The translations under genes and the position numbers were made by a program. From positions 1 through 49,174 of the forward strand of contig JAJPIY010000299.1 in the NCBI GenBank assembly GCA_021324515.1: a stretch of 49,174 nt of DNA, read 5' to 3'. Numbering within the stretch: position 1 is the stretch's first letter; each line of letters starts with the position of its first letter. The notes under the pieces were generated by a model. The model was not told the origin of the DNA, searched no databases, and saw nothing but the letters and a program-made list of their open reading frames with translations. Positions 26,961-35,784 of the stretch are shown here, one piece after another. The DNA comes from Planctomycetota bacterium. GTDB taxonomy: Bacteria; Planctomycetota; Planctomycetia; Gemmatales; Gemmataceae.

Positions 26961-27076
26961 GAACCGCCAAGACGCCGCCGACGCCAAAGAGAATAGAGAA
27001 AAGGAGAGCCTCCCCGTGTGTACAGGACATTTCCCGTGGTTGTCTTCTCTTGGCGTTTTGGGCGTCTTGGCGGTTC
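26961..27076. repeat. Long inverted repeat enclosing the pilB ribosome-binding site
   Basis: The left arm at 26961-26993 and the right arm at 27045-27076 share GAACCGCCAAGACGCC (inverted), ACGCCAA and GAGAA, with one 4-base mismatch and one extra base. The 51-base loop (26994-27044) holds the AAAAGGAG ribosome-binding site and the GTG start of the pilB gene. The right arm is translated as part of the N-terminus. It looks like a dispersed palindrome that landed at a gene boundary. Confidence 0.75.
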
Positions 27077-28830
27077 AGCCTCTGTTGGCCGCAGCCGGAG
27101 CATTCCCGCGTGGCAACGGCTTATATTTCCACCCCGCCAAGCTCCTTTTCGTCGTCCTTGTCTACTTCGCTTGGCTGCGGACGTGCCGCTGGGTCCACAG
27201 CGATTGCAACACCATGAAGCTGCCAGCCGAAGTGTGGGACCCGATCTTGCTGGGCTGCGGGATAGCGGGGTTGTTGGCCGTCTGGATCTTTCCGCTTTTT
27301 GCGCTCGGTTTTCTCGTTTTTCTTGTCCTCTACCTGGCGCCGACCCTGTGTTACGTCAGTATACGCAACGAAAAAGCGACCCAAGAACAGAAGGTATTGA
27401 CGCCGCAACACCTGCGGAAATTGCTGCGCACCTGGCTGCACCTGGAGTTGGCCGAACCAGAAGGACCGAATTTGCGGCCCATTCCCGTGCGCTTCATTGG
27501 CAAAAGCGGCGCTCAGGAAGGTGTGGAAGAAGCTCGCCGCGTGGCCCGACTGCAAGGCTCCAAAGGCTATCGCGCTGCCCTGGAATTGATCGCTGATGCC
27601 ATTGAAAAACGCGCCACCGACATCCACCTCGAACCCACCAAGGACGAGATGATCGTGCGCTTTCGCATCGACGGCATTTTGGAGGCGAGCAACCCGTTTG
27701 CGCGGCCGACCGGCGACGCGGTCATCAACATCTTCAAGGTGCTCGCCGACCTCGATATTACCGAAAAACGCAAACCGCAAGACGGCAGTTTCGCCGCCGA
27801 GGTGAACATGCCCGTGGAGCCAAGCGAGTCCGGCAAACCAAAGAAGAAAAAAACAGACCAAGACGACGGCGAAACCGAAGAACCCCTCAAGGAACCCGAA
27901 TATTGCAAACGTCAGGTCGATTTCCGCGTGGCCACTGCCGGCAGCGTCGTCGGCGAGAAATTGGTCTTGCGCATCCTCGATCCGGCACGTCAGGTGGTCA
28001 GCCTGGCGCGCGTCGGGATGCGCGAGGCCCTGCGCAAGCAAGTTCGTGCAATTGTCACTCAGCCGCACGGTCTGTTCATCGTCTGCGGCCCCACCGGGGC
28101 TGGCAAAAGCACCACGCTCTACGCCTGCCTCAGCGAGATTGATCGCTTTCAGAAGAACGTCATCACCATCGAAAACCCCGTCGAGTACCACATCGACAAT
28201 GTGACGCAGATCGAGATCAATCCTAAAGCCGGCAAGACCTTCGCCACGGAGCTGCGCAGTATTCTCCGTCAAGATCCCGATGTTATTTACATCGGCGAGA
28301 TCCGCGATCAAGAAACGGCGGAGATTGCCTGCCAAGCAGCCCAGACTGGCCACATGGTCTTCACGACGCTGCACGCCAACGATACAGTCACCGCGGTGGC
28401 CCGCCTCATCGATTTGGGCGTACAGCCGTTCATGGTCGCCAACGCCCTCACCGCCGTGCTCGGCCAGCGGCTGGTGCGTCTGCTCTGCCCCAACTGCAAG
28501 CAGCGCTACAAGCCCAACGCCGACCTGCTGCGCAAAGCTAATTTGCCAGCGGACAAAATCAAGTACTTCTATCGCCCACCGGATCGAAAGAGTGGCGACG
28601 ATCATTTTTGCCCTGTCTGCAACAACACGGGCTACCGAGGGCGAACCGGCATTTTCGAGATGCTGGAAATCACCGACAGCATCCGCGAAATGATCCGCGA
28701 AAACCCTAACTTCAACGCCATCCGCCAAGAAGCGGTCAAGCACGGCATGAAATACTTGCAGGAAGACGGCCTGCGTCTGGTGATCGAAGGGCGCACTTCC
28801 GTCCAAGAGCTGTTGCGCGTGTGCAAGTAA
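27016..28830 (+). CDS. pilB: GspE/PilB-type secretion/pilus assembly ATPase with N-terminal membrane domain
   Basis: This is a 604-residue extension ATPase for type IV pili or type II secretion. Instead of the usual soluble N-terminal domain it starts with hydrophobic segments: about 8-27, 42-57 and 75-112 (LLGCGIAGLLAVWIFPLFAL). The motor follows: N2-like RATDIHLEPTKDEMIVRFRI, a Lys/Glu-rich insert at 268-295, Walker A GPTGAGKST (K364), Asp box ITIENPVEY, Walker B DVIYIGEIRD, His box TGHMVFTTLHANDT, and a four-Cys zinc motif (C491, C494, C532, C535). GTG 27016 has a good ribosome-binding site. Its first 20 residues are encoded by a repeat, so a later start is possible. It lies 62 bp behind pilT. 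Confidence 0.85.
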   Translation: MCTGHFPWLSSLGVLGVLAVQPLLAAAGAFPRGNGLYFHPAKLLFVVLVYFAWLRTCRWVHSDCNTMKLPAEVWDPILLGCGIAGLLAVWIFPLFALGFLVFLVLYLAPTLCYVSIRNEKATQEQKVLTPQHLRKLLRTWLHLELAEPEGPNLRPIPVRFIGKSGAQEGVEEARRVARLQGSKGYRAALELIADAIEKRATDIHLEPTKDEMIVRFRIDGILEASNPFARPTGDAVINIFKVLADLDITEKRKPQDGSFAAEVNMPVEPSESGKPKKKKTDQDDGETEEPLKEPEYCKRQVDFRVATAGSVVGEKLVLRILDPARQVVSLARVGMREALRKQVRAIVTQPHGLFIVCGPTGAGKSTTLYACLSEIDRFQKNVITIENPVEYHIDNVTQIEINPKAGKTFATELRSILRQDPDVIYIGEIRDQETAEIACQAAQTGHMVFTTLHANDTVTAVARLIDLGVQPFMVANALTAVLGQRLVRLLCPNCKQRYKPNADLLRKANLPADKIKYFYRPPDRKSGDDHFCPVCNNTGYRGRTGIFEMLEITDSIREMIRENPNFNAIRQEAVKHGMKYLQEDGLRLVIEGRTSVQELLRVCK

Positions 28831-28944
28831 GAAAGCATACTTGGCGCGAAGAGGGGTAGACGCTTTTTCCCCTCCCCTCCCAACGAGTAAGGAGGTTTGT
28901 GCCCGGTTCGGGGGGAGAGTGGTAGAGTTGATCGAGAGGCCGAC

Positions 28945-29535
28945 ATGTTATTGGCTTTTTTCACGTTCGTTATCATGCTGGCCGGTGCTTATGCGTTTTG
29001 GCGGCAGGGGGTGCTGCCGGCCTTCGCCATGGTTGTCAACATCCTGTTGGCCGGTTTAGTGGCGTTCAATTTCTTTGAGCCGATCGCTGCCCAGCTTGAC
29101 CCCATGCTGACCGACACGATTCTGCAAGGCTACGAAGACAGTTTCTCGCTCGTCGCCTTGTTCAGTCTAACGCTCCTCTTTTTGCGTTGGGCGTCCAATG
29201 AGTTGATCCACACGCTCATCACGTATAACGCCCTAATACAACAGGGAGGAGCGGTACTGTTCGGCGTTTTGGCGGGATACCTGGTGGCCGGCTTTCTGAC
29301 GTGTGTGGCCCAGACGCTGCCAGCGCACGAACATTTCTTGCAATTGGAGCCGCGCGTAGAGACCGATTCGTCCGGGAACGTGCGCCATCGCCTCCTACCC
29401 CCCGATCGCGTCTGGCTGGCCTTGATGCATCGCGCCAGCAAAACTGCTTTCGATTGGGATGAAACCTCTGTCTTCGATCCCGATGGCAGCTTCGAGCTGC
29501 GCTATGCTCACGAACGCCGCACTACCGGGGAGTGA
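28945..29535 (+). CDS. CvpA-like membrane protein
   Basis: This is a 196-residue protein with four predicted membrane helices (about 1-16, 22-45, 63-82, 97-122) and a soluble C-terminal part of about 70 residues. The helix order and the MLAGAYAFWRQGVLPAFAMV start resemble the CvpA (colicin V production) family, but similarity is loose. I start it at ATG 28945; in-frame sequence continues upstream to 28897. It lies 114 bp after pilB and may be co-transcribed. Its role is unknown. Confidence 0.65.
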   Translation: MLLAFFTFVIMLAGAYAFWRQGVLPAFAMVVNILLAGLVAFNFFEPIAAQLDPMLTDTILQGYEDSFSLVALFSLTLLFLRWASNELIHTLITYNALIQQGGAVLFGVLAGYLVAGFLTCVAQTLPAHEHFLQLEPRVETDSSGNVRHRLLPPDRVWLALMHRASKTAFDWDETSVFDPDGSFELRYAHERRTTGE

Positions 29536-29588
29536 CCAACTTCAACCGAGGGCGGTATCCACTGGACACAGGGAAATCGGACATCATT

Positions 29589-29656
29589 GGCGAGCGGGGG
29601 GTTGACACCCCCCGCTCGCCTATGTCTGTGTCAATCTCTACCGCGTCCCGTATAAA
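29589..29656. repeat. Palindromic repeat of the GCGAGCGGGGGG family, copy 3, with conserved right flank
   Basis: GGCGAGCGGGGGGT at 29589-29602 is perfectly inverted at 29607-29620 around the loop TGAC. This is the shortest copy and lacks the inner AACCCCCCGG part. It is followed by TGTCTGTGTCAATCTCTA and CCGCGTCCCGTATAAA, matching the flank at 38067-38101 almost base for base and that of copy 2 in part. It separates the CvpA-like gene from the convergent hydrolase gene. Confidence 0.85.
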
Positions 29657-29690
29657 CCGCGCCCCGTCGATAATGCCGGGTTGTTTTTCT

Positions 29691-30557
29691 TCACGGACCC
29701 AGAAAGCGTTTGACTTCCTCGGCGACGCGGGCGGGTTGGGTAACGAAGGCAAGATGGCCGCAACCGGGCAACTCGACACGACGGGCGCTGGGAATGCTGT
29801 GGACCAGATCGCACAGACTTTGCGGCGATGCCAGCAAATCGCGGTCGCCGGCCATCAGCAGCGTCGGTACGCGGATTTTGCCCAGGCGCGGCCCCGGATC
29901 AAACCCTTCTACCAGATGGAAGCGATGCGTCATCACACTCTGGTCCGTCTGCCAGCACTGCCGCGTGACGAACTCGAACAAAGGGCCTGGTTGCTGGCGT
30001 GCGCCGAACAGCAGGTTGAAAAACTGGTTTACAAAAGGACTATCCGAGGGCAGAGGATAGCGCGACAATACCCAACCGGCCACCTGTTGCAGCAAACCGC
30101 GCTCGAAGCGCGCCCCGACTCCCTGGGTGATGAGCGCTTGCAGACGATGAGGCCAGCGCATCGCTAGTTCTAGGGCCAAGACGCCGCCAAAGGAGACCCC
30201 TAACACCGGCGGACGTTCCAGGCCCAACCAGTCCAAAAACTCACGCAAATCGGCAACCAAATCGAGAAGACCAAAGCGCCGGCGCAGCGCGAAACAGTCG
30301 TCTTCGCCGCGCAACTGATAGCTGATGACTTGGAAATCGCCGGCCAACAAACGGGCCAGGGGCCCCAGCAGCTCAAAGCCGCCTGCTAATCCAGGGACCA
30401 GCACTAGAGGCGGCCCCTCGCCCCAGACACAATAACGGGCCGTGTAATGCGTCAGATGTGCTAAACCAGAGCGCCCTTCCCCAGGGCTAAATTCGGCGCC
30501 GCTGCCCGCCAGCCAATCAAGCGATGCCTGCACGCTTCTTCTCCTCTCGTTTACCAT
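29691..30557 (-). CDS. Alpha/beta hydrolase
   Basis: This is a 288-residue alpha/beta-hydrolase-fold protein without signal peptide. The oxyanion segment is LVLVPGLAGGFELLGPL. The nucleophile elbow is VLGVSFGGVLAL (G-x-S-x-G). The acid is in LLMAGDRDLLAS and the catalytic His in LPGCGHLAFVTQP, so the triad looks complete. The lid region (about 150-215) holds LSRYPLPSDSPFVNQFFN. The substrate cannot be inferred. It converges on the CvpA-like gene and is divergent from the membrane sigma-54 activator. Confidence 0.85.
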   Translation of the reverse strand: MVNERRRSVQASLDWLAGSGAEFSPGEGRSGLAHLTHYTARYCVWGEGPPLVLVPGLAGGFELLGPLARLLAGDFQVISYQLRGEDDCFALRRRFGLLDLVADLREFLDWLGLERPPVLGVSFGGVLALELAMRWPHRLQALITQGVGARFERGLLQQVAGWVLSRYPLPSDSPFVNQFFNLLFGARQQPGPLFEFVTRQCWQTDQSVMTHRFHLVEGFDPGPRLGKIRVPTLLMAGDRDLLASPQSLCDLVHSIPSARRVELPGCGHLAFVTQPARVAEEVKRFLGP

Positions 30558-30925
30558 TCCACCACGCTAGCAACGCGCACTCTTGCTTTGTAAGGAATGG
30601 TTGGAAAATCACTTTTGAATCGGCCTCTGTTCCGAGGAATGGCCTTTAACCAGCACGCCGCATACCAAAAGCTCTCGGAACGAACCACCCCAATTCTTGA
30701 AGAGCAGAAACGACGGAACATGAAGAACCATAAGTACTTAATCACATAGATGAGAGAAGAGACCGACAAACAAAAGGGCCCTGCGACTAAATTTCGTCAC
30801 TTTTCGACGTTTTTCGGCGCCTGAGGATGACGTTTCGACGCCCAGTTGGTATTGTGGAAAAGGTGGCAAAATTGATGTAATCTTCCTTCGAGGCTCTTTG
30901 GATCAACGATTGGCGAGAGTGTAAC
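30558..30925. promoter_or_regulatory. Divergent intergenic region, lower G+C, possible promoter for the sigma-54 activator
   Basis: This 368-base stretch is visibly richer in A/T than its surroundings. Short ORFs on the minus strand do not look real. TTGTGG (30852-30857) and TGTAAT (30876-30881), 18 bases apart and 45 bases before the TTG start at 30926, form a weak sigma-70-like promoter. No sigma-54 site (TGGCAC-N5-TTGC) is seen. Confidence 0.3.
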
Positions 30926-33900
30926 TTGACACGGCGTATCTTGTCTCTGTTGGGGATCCTGTTGCAGCGCCAAAGCGCTCGCCACCGTTTGGCCATTGTG
31001 GCATCCGCTGTACTGGTCTTCGCTTATGCAGGCGGGGTTCTCAGCTATGTCATGATGATGCCCGATATCGGTGTGCGCTGCGCCTTTTCTCCGGTCATTA
31101 ATCATTTCAATGACAATTTCCTCTTTCGGGGGGCTTCCCCGGATAGCGTCCTCCCGGAGGAGAAACCCAACGGCGAGGATGAGATCGTTCACATCGGCGG
31201 TCATGAGGTCAGCAACTGGGCCCAGATCCTCCATGAATTAAATGAGCTGCGGCGCACCCGCGGGGTAGCCGGCACCGAGAGAGACCTCCAGCCCCATTCG
31301 GGCAAAATGCATCTGATTGTCGAAGGGCAAGAGATCGTCCGCGTCGGCTACAAGTCCGCAGCAGACGGCAAAAGGCATGAAGTTTGGCTGCGGGTTGACC
31401 GCCCGCCGTATGAGACGCTGGTTCCGTCGCTGTTGTGGTTCTCGCTGAAAATCATTCTCTTCGCCATCGGCGCTATCGTCTTTTGGAAGCGGCCGGAGGA
31501 TCGCTCGGCCCGGCTGTTTTTCCTCTTCTGTTTCGTGTCGTTTGGCGCCTACATGGGCGGCTATCATTGGCACCGCATCGTCACGCAACCGCTGCTGATA
31601 CTCGTCTTCATGATTTGCAGCATTTTGTTACCGGCCATTAGCTTGCATTTTTATCTTGTTTTCCCGCGGCCCAAGGGCATTCTGGAGCGCGCGCCGCGCC
31701 GCGTCTTGTTAGCCCTGTATGGGCCGCCCGTGTTCTTCCTTCTGTTGCTAATGTCGGGTTACATGCAGGTACGCTGGCTCTTCCGCTCGGGCTATACCAA
31801 CGTTGGCCCTCTCCTGGATGTGATGCTCTTCGAGATCTACTGTTACTTCGGCGTGGCCGCTTTGTGGTACCTGGCCAGCGTCGTCTGCCTGCTGCACAGC
31901 TATCGCACCGCTTCGGGTATCACCGAACGCAATCAGGTCAAGTGGATTTTGTTCGGCACCTTGGCCTCGCTGGTACCGATCGGTTACTCGTTGTACCTGG
32001 CCCTGGCCGAACGGCAGCGTTTCGGCAGCGGTGCGGCGACTTGGCCGATGTTCGGCGCGTCGCTGTGCATCACCGTTGCTTTTGCTATCAGCATCACACG
32101 CTATCGCCTGATGCAGCTCGATCAACTTATCAACTCGAGCGTGGTTTATTTCCTCATCAGCTCGGTCGTCGGTCTGGCATACTACGGAATTTATCTGGTG
32201 CTCACGGGGCTGATGCTGCTGGACCGCCCTGCTTTCCAGCGTCCCTCGCTCGGCCATGTCTTGGCCTTTAGCGGCACCCTGGTGCTGGTACTGATCGGTC
32301 TTGATCTGCTGCGCGGCCGGATCACTGCGGTACTCCATCGCCATTTCCGCCGTGAGAAAAGCCAATTGGATCGCACGCTGCAACGCATGAGTCGGGCCAT
32401 CGAACAGTTGGTCGATCCACCGACGCTGGCCCGTCGCTTGTTGCACACTTCGGCGGAACTGCTCGGCGCCAGCCGCGGCGCGGTCTATTTGCGGCAAGGC
32501 GATCCGCCCCTCTATCAGTTGACCGAAGCGCTCGGTCCCGCTCCGGCCCTGACCGAATTATCTTCCGGCTGCCCGCTGGTCGAGGCCTTGTCGTCGCAAA
32601 GCACCCTCACCTTGCCCTGGGCCAATCGGAGCGGCGTCGCCCCAGTCGATGCCTCCGGTCCTCGCCAATTGCACTTGCTGGGCGGCGCCATTGCTCAGGG
32701 GCTGCTGCACGAAGGCCAATTGCTGGGCATCCTTGTCCTTGGTCCGCCCGACAGCCCGCGTGGTCTGGCGACCGAAGCGACCGGCGGTTACACGGCTGAG
32801 GACCTGCACCTTCTGACGGCCTTTGCCCAGATGACGGTGTTAGCGCTTGTCAGCGCCGAAGGCCATCGCAAGATCGAGGCGCTCAACCGCGAATTGCAAA
32901 CCAAGGTGGAGAAGATTGCCGAGCAAAATCGCCGCATTATGGCCTTGCAGAGCCAGCTTTCCGCCATCCGCCATCCGCTGCACCCGACGGTCCCTGTCGC
33001 CGGGGCGTCGCCGGGGCAGGGTGAAGCGGCAGCCCCCGCCGCCGGGTGCAGCGGCCAGCCAGAAGCCTACAACGGCATGGTCGGTTCCAGTCCGCCGCTT
33101 CGGCACCTGATGCAACAGGTGCGCAAGGTCGCCGCTGCCGACTCCGTGGTCTTGCTGCGCGGCGAAAGCGGCACCGGCAAAGAGTTGTTGGCGCGGGCCA
33201 TCCATGAAAACAGCCCGCGCGCCCATCGACCCTTCGTCGCCGTCCATTGCTCGGCCCTAGCGCCGGGCTTGCTGGAAAGTGAACTTTTTGGACACGTCAA
33301 GGGGGCATTCACCAACGCCATCCGCGACAAGGTCGGGCGCTTTGAAGCAGCCGACGGCGGCACACTCTTTCTCGATGAGATCGGCGATATCAGCGTCGAA
33401 GTTCAGATCAAGCTGTTGCGCGTGCTGCAAGAACGGACCTTCGAGCGCGTTGGCTCCAGCGAGCCGGTCAAAGTGGACGTGCGCATTCTCGCGGCCACGC
33501 ATCAAGATCTGGAGACGCTCATGCGCCAGGGCCGCTTCCGGGAAGATTTGTTCTACCGTCTCAACGTCGTGCAGATCCATCTACCCCCCTTGCGCGAGCG
33601 GGCCGAAGACATACCAGAGTTGGTCCTGCACTTTCTGCGCGTCTACAGCGAGCGGATGAACAAGCAAGTGACCTGCATCGACGACGATGCTCTGGCTCGT
33701 CTCAAGGCCTATTCTTGGCCGGGTAACATTCGCCAACTGGAAAACGCCATCCAACACGCCGTCGTCATCGCCGAGAAATCCCAGGTGACCATCGAGGATC
33801 TGCCAGTCGAGTTGCGCACCGACTCTTTGTTGGTCTCAGGCCCCTCCTGGGAACGCGAAGAAGACGATGCCGTTCATGCCTCAGCCGACTCTTGGCCGCC

Positions 33901-34093
33901 GTTGTTGGCTTCCACGCCGGCGCCCTTAAGGGCGGCGATTGCGCATGAACGAGCGGAGCGCGAACGGCGCGAGCGCGACCGTTTGGTCCGCGCCCTCGCC
34001 GCTGCCGGTGGCAACAAGGCCGAGGCTGCTCGCGCTCTCGGCATGGCCCGCACCACCTTTATTAGCCGGCTCAAACGCCTGGGCTTGACGTAA
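30926..34093 (+). CDS. Membrane-embedded sigma-54-dependent activator with GAF, AAA+ and Fis domains
   Basis: This is a 1055-residue protein. Helix 1 is at about 22-44. An external part of about 120 residues follows (45-165), with a PDZ-like stretch EIVHIGGHEVSNWAQILHEL. Seven to eight membrane helices run from about 170 to 470. A GAF domain covers about 490-640, and a helical coil about 645-680. The AAA+ domain covers about 715-955: Walker A GESGTGKE, Walker B GGTLFLDEIGD, and arginine finger within REDLFYRLNVV. A C-terminal Fis helix-turn-helix ends it (NKAEAARALGMARTTFISRL). The sigma-54 contact loop reads GAFTNA (N797) instead of GAFTGA. Bacterial enhancer-binding proteins are normally soluble, so this one would bind DNA at the membrane. 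The start is TTG 30926. Confidence 0.88.
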   Translation: MTRRILSLLGILLQRQSARHRLAIVASAVLVFAYAGGVLSYVMMMPDIGVRCAFSPVINHFNDNFLFRGASPDSVLPEEKPNGEDEIVHIGGHEVSNWAQILHELNELRRTRGVAGTERDLQPHSGKMHLIVEGQEIVRVGYKSAADGKRHEVWLRVDRPPYETLVPSLLWFSLKIILFAIGAIVFWKRPEDRSARLFFLFCFVSFGAYMGGYHWHRIVTQPLLILVFMICSILLPAISLHFYLVFPRPKGILERAPRRVLLALYGPPVFFLLLLMSGYMQVRWLFRSGYTNVGPLLDVMLFEIYCYFGVAALWYLASVVCLLHSYRTASGITERNQVKWILFGTLASLVPIGYSLYLALAERQRFGSGAATWPMFGASLCITVAFAISITRYRLMQLDQLINSSVVYFLISSVVGLAYYGIYLVLTGLMLLDRPAFQRPSLGHVLAFSGTLVLVLIGLDLLRGRITAVLHRHFRREKSQLDRTLQRMSRAIEQLVDPPTLARRLLHTSAELLGASRGAVYLRQGDPPLYQLTEALGPAPALTELSSGCPLVEALSSQSTLTLPWANRSGVAPVDASGPRQLHLLGGAIAQGLLHEGQLLGILVLGPPDSPRGLATEATGGYTAEDLHLLTAFAQMTVLALVSAEGHRKIEALNRELQTKVEKIAEQNRRIMALQSQLSAIRHPLHPTVPVAGASPGQGEAAAPAAGCSGQPEAYNGMVGSSPPLRHLMQQVRKVAAADSVVLLRGESGTGKELLARAIHENSPRAHRPFVAVHCSALAPGLLESELFGHVKGAFTNAIRDKVGRFEAADGGTLFLDEIGDISVEVQIKLLRVLQERTFERVGSSEPVKVDVRILAATHQDLETLMRQGRFREDLFYRLNVVQIHLPPLRERAEDIPELVLHFLRVYSERMNKQVTCIDDDALARLKAYSWPGNIRQLENAIQHAVVIAEKSQVTIEDLPVELRTDSLLVSGPSWEREEDDAVHASADSWPPLLASTPAPLRAAIAHERAERERRERDRLVRALAAAGGNKAEAARALGMARTTFISRLKRLGLT

Positions 34094-34163
34094 GCCCCGC
34101 CTCTACCCATCTGCCACGCGGAGCCAGGACGCCTTTGTCGCTGCCGCGGACGGGGCCGTCAAT

Positions 34164-35528
34164 TTATTTGGCCAGAGAAACGCAGACGATTTCTTTATCG
34201 TTGCGGGCATACATCGACTTGTTGGCAAAGGCCGGATGCGACCATACTACAAGTCGGCCCGGCGAAGGATCGGTCGGATCGAGAATATGGGCGCGATCGA
34301 TTTCCTCATAGCCCTTCGGCGTCAAGCAGGCGATGATGAGGTCGCCCTTTTCATTGGGCAAGAAGAAGCGATCGCCCTGGGCAATCAAGAAAGCGTTGGC
34401 CCAGCGCACTCGCTCGTCGGGGACATCGGTGGCCTTGAGGCTCATCCACATGCGTTTGCCGTCGCGGGCGCGCAAGCAGCGCAACTCGCCGTAGCTGCAC
34501 ACGCCGTAGATGTAGCCGTCCTTGAGAAACGGCGTAGGAATGATGCTATTGAGGGTATCGGTTCGGTCCGGCATCTCACTGGTAACTTGGCTGCGCCAAA
34601 GCACACTCGGCTTGCCGTCACGGAACTGGAGCATCAGGGCGCCGTTGTAGAACGAGGTCAGGAAGAGTAAATCGCCGGCCTGGCGCGGCGTGGAAATGGT
34701 CAGGTTCGCCCTTACCGCAAATGGCTGCGACCAGTACAGTTCGCCGTTCTCTGGATTAAGCCCATTGACTGCTTCCGGGTGCCAGATGATTAGCTGGCGT
34801 TTGCCGCCGAGGGTGTAGATCACAGGCGGACAATAGCCGATCTGCGTCTGGCGATTGTGGAAGGACAGGGCGTGCCACTTTTCGGCGCCAGTGTTTTTGT
34901 CGAAGGCGACGACGATACGGTCCTTGCCGCCGACCAGGCAAATAAGCTTGTCTCCGTCCAGCAAGGGACTGGCGGCGAAGCCCCACAGAGGCACCGGCGC
35001 CTTGCAGTCGGCCACGAAGTCCTTTGACCAAATCACGGTGCCTTTGTCGGCGTCCAGACACAGCAAGTTGCCCATCGCGCCGAGAGTATACAGCCGACCG
35101 TCGTGGACAAGCGGCGTGGCCCGCGGTCCATCGGCGTAGGAAATCTGGTACGTGCAATCGTATTCGTGTTTCCACATTAGCTCGCCGGTCTTCTCATTGA
35201 GGCAGAGAATGCGTTCCTTGCCGGCGATCGGCGGACTGCGGAAGGGATTGTCTGGGTTTTTCACGCCTTCCGCGAGAATGCGGTCAGTGACATAGACGCG
35301 GCCGTTGGCGACCACGGGACCGGAGTAACCGGCGCCGATCGGCGTGCGCCAGCGGACTTTGGGACCGCCTTGGGGAAATTTTTCGAGAATGCCGCTCTCA
35401 CGCCACACAGCGTCGCGCTGAGGCCCAAGCCATTGCGGCCAATCGTCAGCGCAAAGGGGCGAAGTACAAATCAGCAAGACAGTCGGAAGCAGAAGCCACT
35501 CGAAAGGGAAGCGAAAAGTCGCCTTCAT
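34164..35528 (-). CDS. Secreted PQQ-binding-like beta-propeller protein
   Basis: This is a 454-residue protein with a clear signal peptide (residues 1-27, LLLPTVLLICTSPLCA) from ATG 35528. The mature part begins DDWPQWLGPQRDAVW, which I know as the typical start of planctomycete PQQ-propeller proteins. Blades carry W-motif pieces such as GRVYVTDRI, GELMWKHEY, GTVIWSKDF, GAEKWHALSF and GELYWSQPF. BamB-like propellers are protein-interaction scaffolds, while quinoprotein dehydrogenases need residues that I cannot see here. No enzymatic role is assigned. It converges on the sigma-54 activator gene and is divergent from the DedA gene. Confidence 0.85.
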   Translation of the reverse strand: MKATFRFPFEWLLLPTVLLICTSPLCADDWPQWLGPQRDAVWRESGILEKFPQGGPKVRWRTPIGAGYSGPVVANGRVYVTDRILAEGVKNPDNPFRSPPIAGKERILCLNEKTGELMWKHEYDCTYQISYADGPRATPLVHDGRLYTLGAMGNLLCLDADKGTVIWSKDFVADCKAPVPLWGFAASPLLDGDKLICLVGGKDRIVVAFDKNTGAEKWHALSFHNRQTQIGYCPPVIYTLGGKRQLIIWHPEAVNGLNPENGELYWSQPFAVRANLTISTPRQAGDLLFLTSFYNGALMLQFRDGKPSVLWRSQVTSEMPDRTDTLNSIIPTPFLKDGYIYGVCSYGELRCLRARDGKRMWMSLKATDVPDERVRWANAFLIAQGDRFFLPNEKGDLIIACLTPKGYEEIDRAHILDPTDPSPGRLVVWSHPAFANKSMYARNDKEIVCVSLAK

Positions 35529-35784
35529 GCATGAATCTCCCCAAAGATTGACGAACGCCGCTTGACCAACCCGCCGCGCCACCCAGGTTGGCCCTTCCTG
35601 TGCTGCGAGGCGGCGCGCGATGAGCAACAGCACTCTCTTGATTGTAAGACGTGCGGCCCGCGACGAGTATTCGCGCCGGCAAGGCAATTGATCTTGGTGT
35701 CGATGCCACTAATCGTTAATCTGGATTGGTCCCTCAAGGGCGGTAACGGGGCCGCACGAGGGAGGGCCTTTATTCGAGCAATCC

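Noticed and set aside
30551..30769. 72-residue minus-strand ORF with a hydrophobic start
   Set aside because: It overlaps the hydrolase start, has no ribosome-binding site, and its composition follows the A/T-rich intergenic DNA.
30858..30890. Sigma-54 promoter before the membrane activator
   Set aside because: TGGCA is present but no TTGC at the required spacing.
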